A stretch of DNA of 17,513 nt, from contig JAYWAL010000035.1 of the NCBI GenBank assembly GCA_043782485.1, positions 1 to 17,513 of the forward strand, read 5' to 3'. The notes beneath the pieces were generated by a model that saw only the letters and a program-made list of their open reading frames with translations, was not told the DNA's origin and did not search any database. This stretch comes from JANXUC01 sp043782485. GTDB taxonomy: Bacteria; Acidobacteriota; Terriglobia; Terriglobales; Acidobacteriaceae. The first letter of the stretch is position 1. Each line of letters opens with the position of its first letter. Positions 12,578 through 17,513 of the stretch are shown here, piece by piece. The position numbers were made by a program, and so were the translations under genes.

Positions 12578-15310
12578 TGTGCGGCCGCCTTCTACTTTCA
12601 GTTTGTCGCTGGCTGCGGCTTGCGCGGCGGCCAGGCGAGCGGTGAGGACGCGGAACGGCGAGCAGGAAACGTAATTCAGGCCGATCTGGTGGCAGAACTC
12701 GACCGAGGACGGGTCACCGCCGTGCTCTCCGCAGATACCGACCTTGAGGTTCGCGCGGCTCTTGCGGCCTTTTTCCGTGGCCATCTTGACGAGCTGGCCG
12801 ACGCCTTCTCGATCCAGAACAGCGAAGGGATCTTGCTTCAGGATGCCTTGCTCGATGTAGTCGGGCAGGAATTTGTTGATGTCGTCGCGGGAGAAGCCGA
12901 ACGTGGTCTGCGTCAAGTCGTTGGTGCCGAAAGAGAAGAACTCAGCTTCCTGCGCGATTTCGTCGGCAATCAGGGCGGCACGGGGAAGTTCGATCATGGT
13001 GCCGACCATGTATTCAACTTTCTTCTTTTTTTCCGCGAAGACTTCTTCTGCGACGCGGCGGACGACGGCGGCTTGATTGGCCATCTCCTGGCGCGTGCCG
13101 GTGAGCGGGATCATGACCTCGGGAAGCACCTTGATGCCGTCCTGCGCTACCGCCACGGCCGCTTCGAAAATTGCGCGTGCCTGCATTTCCGTAATTTCCG
13201 GATACGAAATGCCAAGGCGACAGCCGCGATGGCCGAGCATGGGGTTGAATTCATGCAACTCTTCCACGCGCTGAAGAACTGTGTGCAGGCTTTTAAGCTT
13301 CGGCGACTTCGGTTTCGTCGCTTCCAGAACAGCAATCTCCACCATCAACTCTTCCCGGCGCGGCAGAAATTCGTGCAGCGGGGGATCGAGGGTGCGGATC
13401 GTCACCGGGAATCCATCCATAACGCGGAAGATGCCGATGAAGTCTTTTCTCTGCATCGGCAAAAGGCACTTCAAAGCGGCGCGACGGTCCTTCTCCGTAC
13501 GCGCCATGATCATGGTGCGCATGTGCGGAATGCGGTCGGTGGCGAAAAACATATGCTCGGTGCGGCAGAGGCCGATGCCTTCAGCTCCGAACGCGCGAGC
13601 CTGCTTGGCATCTGGGGGAATATCGGCGTTGGCGCGGACGCGCAGAGTACGGAACGGCTCAGCCCAGGCCATGAAGGTTTGCAACTCTGAGTTGTCAGGC
13701 GAAGCTGCCAGCGTGTTGAGCTTGCCTTTGATCACCCGCCCAGTTGTTCCGTCCACGGAAAGCCAGTCGCCCTCGCGGAAAACCTGTTTACCAACACGCA
13801 TTTCGCCGTTCTTTTCGCTCACGGAAAGATCGCCCGCGCCCACCACGCAGCACTTGCCCATGCCACGTGTGACGACGGCGGCGTGCGAGGTCATACCGCC
13901 GCGCGAGGTGAGAATTCCCGCCGCCACCTGCATGCCGTGAATATCTTCAGGCGTGGTTTCCGCGCGAACAAGAATAACCGGCACGCGCTTATCAGCGGGT
14001 CCAGCCTTCTTCACCGCAGCGTCAGCGGAAAAAACGATCTGTCCGACAGCGGCACCGGGGGATGCGGGCAAGCCCTTGGCCAGGACTTCAATCTTGGTTG
14101 ATTTTTCATCCAGCCGCGGAACAAGGAAATCATAAAGCTGATTCGGCTCGACGCGGAAAATCGCTTCTTCCTTGGTGATCAGTCCCTCCTCAACCATGTG
14201 AATTGCCACGCGAACAGCGGCGCGACCGGTGCGCTTGCCGTTGCGCGTCTGCAGCATGTACAGTCGGCCTTCCTGAATCGTAAATTCGAAATCCTGCATG
14301 TCTTTGTAGTGCTTTTCCAGGCGCGACGTGATCTCTTTGAGCTCCTGGTACACTTTCGGCTGCACGCGCTCAAGCTCTAGAATTGGAACTGGCGTACGAA
14401 TGCCCGCCACCACGTCTTCGCCCTGCGCGTTCATCAGGAATTCGCCGTAAAATTCGCGGTCGCCCGTGGCGGGGTTCCGCGTAAAGCCCACGCCGGTCCC
14501 GCTGGTTTCGCCCAGGTTGCCAAACACCATGGCCTGCACGTTGACGGCAGTCCCGAGATCGTCGGAGATATTATTCAGTCGGCGATAATACTTCGCCCGA
14601 TCATTTTCCCACGATTGGAACACGGCATCGCGCGCCATGACCAGCTGTTCGCGTGGATCCTGGGGAAAATCGCGTTTGGCATGCTTCTTGACCACTTTTT
14701 TGTATTCGGCCACAATCTCCTGCAACGCCTTGGCGTCCAGGTCCATGTCTAGCTTGGCCTTTTTCTGCTTCTTCTTGGCGTCAAAGACCTCTTCAAACTC
14801 AGACTTCGGAATTTCCAGCACGACGCTGGAAAACATCTGAATCAGGCGGCGGTAGGAATCGTAGGCAAAACGGGCGCTCTTGCTGCGCTCGGCGAGCGCG
14901 ACAACGCTCTTGTCGTTGAGGCCCAGATTTAAGATAGTATCCATCATTCCAGGCATGGAAAACTTCGCGCCGGAGCGCACACTGACCAGCAATGGGTTGT
15001 CGCCGCCGCCAAGCTTCTGCCCTTGCAACTCTTCCAGGCGATGCAACGCCGCGTCCATTTGCCGGTCGATTTCCGTGGAAACCCTGCCGGTACGCATGTA
15101 TTCGCGGCAAGCTTCGGTTTGAATGGTGAAGCCCGGAGGCACGGGCAACGCGGCGCTGGTCATTTCCGCCAGACCCGCGCCTTTGCCACCGAGCACGTCT
15201 TTCATCTTTCCGTTGCCCTCGGCCTTGCCGCCGCCAAAGAAGTAGACGTACTGGGTGGACGAAGCTGGAACAGCGTGAATTTTATCTTGCGGCAGAGTAC
15301 TTGTGCTCAT
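12572..15310 (-). CDS. ppdK: Pyruvate, phosphate dikinase
   Basis: The 912-residue protein matches the usual length of about 880-910. It interconverts pyruvate, ATP and phosphate with phosphoenolpyruvate, AMP and pyrophosphate in the cytoplasm. Domains in order: N-terminal ATP-grasp nucleotide domain with GGKGAGLAEM (41-50) and GVGFTRNPATG (273-283); the swivelling phosphohistidine domain with GGMTSHAAVVTRGMGK (471-486), H476 being the phosphorylated residue; and the C-terminal TIM-barrel PEP domain with EGIGLCRTEHMF (577-588), FSFGTNDLTQ (792-801) and GICGEHGGDP (858-867), where C860 is the expected catalytic cysteine. A lysine-rich loop (about 179-187) lies in the N-terminal part. Start ATG 15310 has only a weak GAGG upstream. 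It begins 38 bp after glyS and is probably co-transcribed. All key residues are present. The role in gluconeogenesis or pyrophosphate-linked glycolysis depends on the host. Confidence 0.98.
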   Translation of the reverse strand: MSTSTLPQDKIHAVPASSTQYVYFFGGGKAEGNGKMKDVLGGKGAGLAEMTSAALPVPPGFTIQTEACREYMRTGRVSTEIDRQMDAALHRLEELQGQKLGGGDNPLLVSVRSGAKFSMPGMMDTILNLGLNDKSVVALAERSKSARFAYDSYRRLIQMFSSVVLEIPKSEFEEVFDAKKKQKKAKLDMDLDAKALQEIVAEYKKVVKKHAKRDFPQDPREQLVMARDAVFQSWENDRAKYYRRLNNISDDLGTAVNVQAMVFGNLGETSGTGVGFTRNPATGDREFYGEFLMNAQGEDVVAGIRTPVPILELERVQPKVYQELKEITSRLEKHYKDMQDFEFTIQEGRLYMLQTRNGKRTGRAAVRVAIHMVEEGLITKEEAIFRVEPNQLYDFLVPRLDEKSTKIEVLAKGLPASPGAAVGQIVFSADAAVKKAGPADKRVPVILVRAETTPEDIHGMQVAAGILTSRGGMTSHAAVVTRGMGKCCVVGAGDLSVSEKNGEMRVGKQVFREGDWLSVDGTTGRVIKGKLNTLAASPDNSELQTFMAWAEPFRTLRVRANADIPPDAKQARAFGAEGIGLCRTEHMFFATDRIPHMRTMIMARTEKDRRAALKCLLPMQRKDFIGIFRVMDGFPVTIRTLDPPLHEFLPRREELMVEIAVLEATKPKSPKLKSLHTVLQRVEELHEFNPMLGHRGCRLGISYPEITEMQARAIFEAAVAVAQDGIKVLPEVMIPLTGTRQEMANQAAVVRRVAEEVFAEKKKKVEYMVGTMIELPRAALIADEIAQEAEFFSFGTNDLTQTTFGFSRDDINKFLPDYIEQGILKQDPFAVLDREGVGQLVKMATEKGRKSRANLKVGICGEHGGDPSSVEFCHQIGLNYVSCSPFRVLTARLAAAQAAASDKLKVEGGRTK

Positions 15311-15348
15311 TGGGCTGGCCTCAGCGGAGAGATGTATTCGGTAAAGAT

Positions 15349-17513
15349 CTAAGCTTTCACTTCAGTTACCATTTCGGAAAAATCAGCGATGGTGGAAAAT
15401 TCGCGCAGCAAATCACGCAGCAATGCGAGCCGGTGCGCGCACTGGCGTTCGTCATCCACCATGACCATCACCTTGTCGAAAAATGTGTCGATCGGTTCGC
15501 GGAGTCTCGATATCACCAGCAAGGCTTCTTCATACTGCTTCTTGGATCGAAACTTTTGCATTTCGGCCGCAGTTGGCGGAATCTGATCGGCGAGGTCCTT
15601 AGCGACTTGCTGTCCAAGTGCAGCCGCGTCAAGTGTGGCTGCGGGCTGCTTCCCTGCTTCGCTGGCCTGCCGCAGAATGTTCTTCATGCGCTTGAATGCG
15701 CCAAAAATTGGTTGAAACTCTGACGACGAACGCACTTTGGCGACGGCCTGGGCGCGCGCTACCACGTCGACCACGTCACTGGCATCCGCGGCCAGCGTCG
15801 CATTCACCACGTCATAAGCCAGACCGTGAGCTTCCTTTAGATAAAACTCGAGGCGCTCACGGAAAAACTCATTCATGCTGCTTTGCGCCGTTCGCGGCTG
15901 TGCCCCATTTTTGCGTTCCGCGGGAGCAAATTTTTCCTCAGCCGCCGACCCCCGATACGCCTCCAGAGCAAGCTTGGTCACCAATTCCAGCGGCAAGCTC
16001 AGCTTGTGCTCGGCAATGATGCGGACAATTCCGTTGGCCTGCCGCCGCAGCGCGAACGGGTCTTTCGAGCCCGTGGGCTGAAGCCCCAGCGCGAACATCC
16101 CGGCAATGCTATCCGCCTTGTCAGCAAGCGAAAGCACCGCGCCTTCGACCGTCCGCGGCACGTCATCGTCCATGGATTCCGGTTTGTACTGGTCGTAAAT
16201 CGCATCGGCGACAGCAAACCGCGTGCTGTCCGGCAAGTCTTCGCCAAGTTCATGCGCCCGCAAATATAGGCCGCCGACAATGCCCTGCAACTCGGTAAAT
16301 TCCTTAACGAGTTCCGTGGTTAGATCAGCCTTGGCCAGAAGCACAGCCTTATGCACAACACCCGGCCGAATTTCCTGCCCGCTCTGCTTCACCGTTTCGG
16401 AAATCCAACTCGCCAGGCGCTGCACTCGCATGGTCTTGTCGTAGTAGCTGCCCAAATCTTTTTGGAACGTAACGCTCTTCAGCATCTCCACGCGGTCGAG
16501 CAGGGTATGCTTCTGGTCCGTCTGCCAAAAAAACCGGGCATCATTAAAGCGCGCGCGCAGCACGCGCTCATTGCCGTGGCGGATCAAGCCGTCGGGGTCG
16601 CCATCCGTATTGAGCACCGCGAGAAAGTGCGGTAGCAGCTGGCCGCTCGCATCCTCAATGGCGAAATACTTCTGATGGTCGCGCATCACGGTAACCAAAA
16701 CTTCGCTGGGCAGTTCCAGGAACGCGGGATCGAAGCTGCCAAGGATCGCAGACGGAAACTCGGTTAGGTTGACCGCCGTCTTTAATAGATCCTCATCGTC
16801 GCGCCAACGCGCGCCGGGAATGGTGCGCGTGGCGGCATCCAAAGCCTTCCGGATTTTATGTTCTCGCTCAGCACCGGGCAAGACTTTAGCTGCACGCAAA
16901 GATTCGACGTAGTCGCCAGGATTTGCAATTTGGAACGTATCTTCGCCAGTGGTCTGATCGCCAATGATCTGACCGCCAATGATCCGATGGCCGCGCGAAC
17001 GATTCCCCGCGCGGATTCCCGCAACCTCCAGCGGCACGACCTCTTCATCCAGCAAAGCGACGATCCATCGCAAGGGCCGCACAAAGCGCTCGCCCGGCTT
17101 CCGCCAGTACATGCTCTTCGCCCAGTAGATGCCGGCAATTTCTTTCGGCAACGCCTCGGCCAGGATGTCCGCGGCGGTCCGGCCTTTTTTAGTCACCGTC
17201 GCCGCCAGGTATTCGCCTTTCGCCGTCGATGTCTTGCCCAGTTGGCTCACATCCAGCCCAACTTTTTTGGCAAAAGCCTGCGCGGCTGGCGTCGGCTGTC
17301 CGTCCTTATACGCCACGCTCAGAGAAGGCCCAGTCACCTGCTCGGTTAAATCCGGCTGCGTAGAGGGGATTCCCTTGGCAATCACCGCCAGTCGCCGTGG
17401 GGTATCGACATAGGACAGTTCTTTTTCCGGAAGCCGCTCACGCTCCAGCAATTTTTGGAGGCGCTCGCGCAGCTCCAGAGACGCGGCGTCGATCATCCGC
17501 GCGGGAATCTCCT
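15349..17513 (-). CDS. glyS: Glycyl-tRNA synthetase beta subunit, N-terminus cut by window edge
   Basis: The minus-strand frame runs from the right edge to the stop at 15351-15349. The methionine at 17496 is internal: the five codons before it read E-I-P-A-R, part of the conserved N-terminal GTEEIPARM of GlyS. The true start is therefore a few codons beyond 17513 and the annotated part is nearly complete, about 720 residues against the usual 690-730. GlyS is the larger, tRNA-binding partner of the alpha2beta2 enzyme that charges tRNA-Gly. Typical segments are seen: GIYWAKSMYWRKPGERFVRP, EVLVTVMRDHQKYFA, LSLADKADSIAGMFALGLQP and KDPFALRRQANGI. The C-terminus (PIDTFFDKVMVMVDDE) matches the DALR anticodon-binding domain. 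glyQ is expected just upstream, beyond the right edge. Confidence 0.98.
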   Translation of the reverse strand, partial: EIPARMIDAASLELRERLQKLLERERLPEKELSYVDTPRRLAVIAKGIPSTQPDLTEQVTGPSLSVAYKDGQPTPAAQAFAKKVGLDVSQLGKTSTAKGEYLAATVTKKGRTAADILAEALPKEIAGIYWAKSMYWRKPGERFVRPLRWIVALLDEEVVPLEVAGIRAGNRSRGHRIIGGQIIGDQTTGEDTFQIANPGDYVESLRAAKVLPGAEREHKIRKALDAATRTIPGARWRDDEDLLKTAVNLTEFPSAILGSFDPAFLELPSEVLVTVMRDHQKYFAIEDASGQLLPHFLAVLNTDGDPDGLIRHGNERVLRARFNDARFFWQTDQKHTLLDRVEMLKSVTFQKDLGSYYDKTMRVQRLASWISETVKQSGQEIRPGVVHKAVLLAKADLTTELVKEFTELQGIVGGLYLRAHELGEDLPDSTRFAVADAIYDQYKPESMDDDVPRTVEGAVLSLADKADSIAGMFALGLQPTGSKDPFALRRQANGIVRIIAEHKLSLPLELVTKLALEAYRGSAAEEKFAPAERKNGAQPRTAQSSMNEFFRERLEFYLKEAHGLAYDVVNATLAADASDVVDVVARAQAVAKVRSSSEFQPIFGAFKRMKNILRQASEAGKQPAATLDAAALGQQVAKDLADQIPPTAAEMQKFRSKKQYEEALLVISRLREPIDTFFDKVMVMVDDERQCAHRLALLRDLLREFSTIADFSEMVTEVKA

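Noticed and set aside
12620..13690. Plus-strand frame of 356 residues
   Set aside because: Antisense to ppdK, whose catalytic motifs are complete; a common effect of GC-rich codon bias.
17496..17496. ATG at 17496 as the start of glyS
   Set aside because: Upstream codons continue in frame as E-I-P-A-R, part of the conserved GlyS N-terminus, so this methionine is internal.

Overview
The window reads as a chromosomal piece of a soil-type bacterium, most likely an acidobacterium (Acidobacteriota, class Terriglobia or close). This is inferred from the protein types: a membrane-anchored winged-helix/TPR regulator, a large FG-GAP repeat exoprotein, a secreted protein ending in a choice-of-anchor-D (ASPM/SPD-2/Hydin-like) domain, and a Tat-exported TIM-barrel protein. 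GC content is moderate. No search could be run, so the taxon is an inference.

Layout, left to right. (1) 1-650, minus: TylF/MycF-type O-methyltransferase whose C-terminus runs off the left edge. (2) 651-1356: no convincing gene, but a tRNA-Glu-like 3' fragment near 1084-1114. (3) 1357-2319, plus: Tat-signal sugar-isomerase/AP-endonuclease-2-type TIM barrel. (4) 2797-7214, minus: two tandem exported proteins, an FG-GAP protein with 14 repeats and downstream of it a choice-of-anchor-D protein. (5) 7449-10268, plus, divergent from the FG-GAP gene: winged-helix DNA-binding domain, one membrane helix, TolB/FlgO-like domain and a long TPR array. A doubtful 103-residue ORF follows. (6) 10620-11323: gene-poor, with a long hairpin at its right end. 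(7) 11324-about 11620, minus: C-terminal remnant of an alpha/beta hydrolase. (8) 11685-11762, minus: intact tRNA-Glu(UUC) with encoded CCA and a near-consensus promoter. (9) 11916-12509, plus: unrecognised 197-residue protein, convergent with (10) a housekeeping pair on the minus strand, glyS (5' end cut by the right edge) followed after 38 bp by ppdK. Back-to-back terminators lie between 12508 and 12577.

How the parts may fit. The glyS-ppdK pair and tRNA-Glu look like stable core genome. The stretch from the tRNA leftward to about position 1084 looks accessory: secreted repeat proteins, their probable divergent regulator, a broken hydrolase and poor coding density. A 31-nt copy (30/31 identical) of the 3' half of tRNA-Glu lies at its far end in the same orientation. 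That geometry suits an old island integrated at the tRNA 3' end, but no integrase is visible, so this stays a hypothesis. Within this stretch the divergent arrangement of the membrane regulator and the FG-GAP/anchor-D pair suggests a surface or secreted-protein locus controlled by a one-component sensor.
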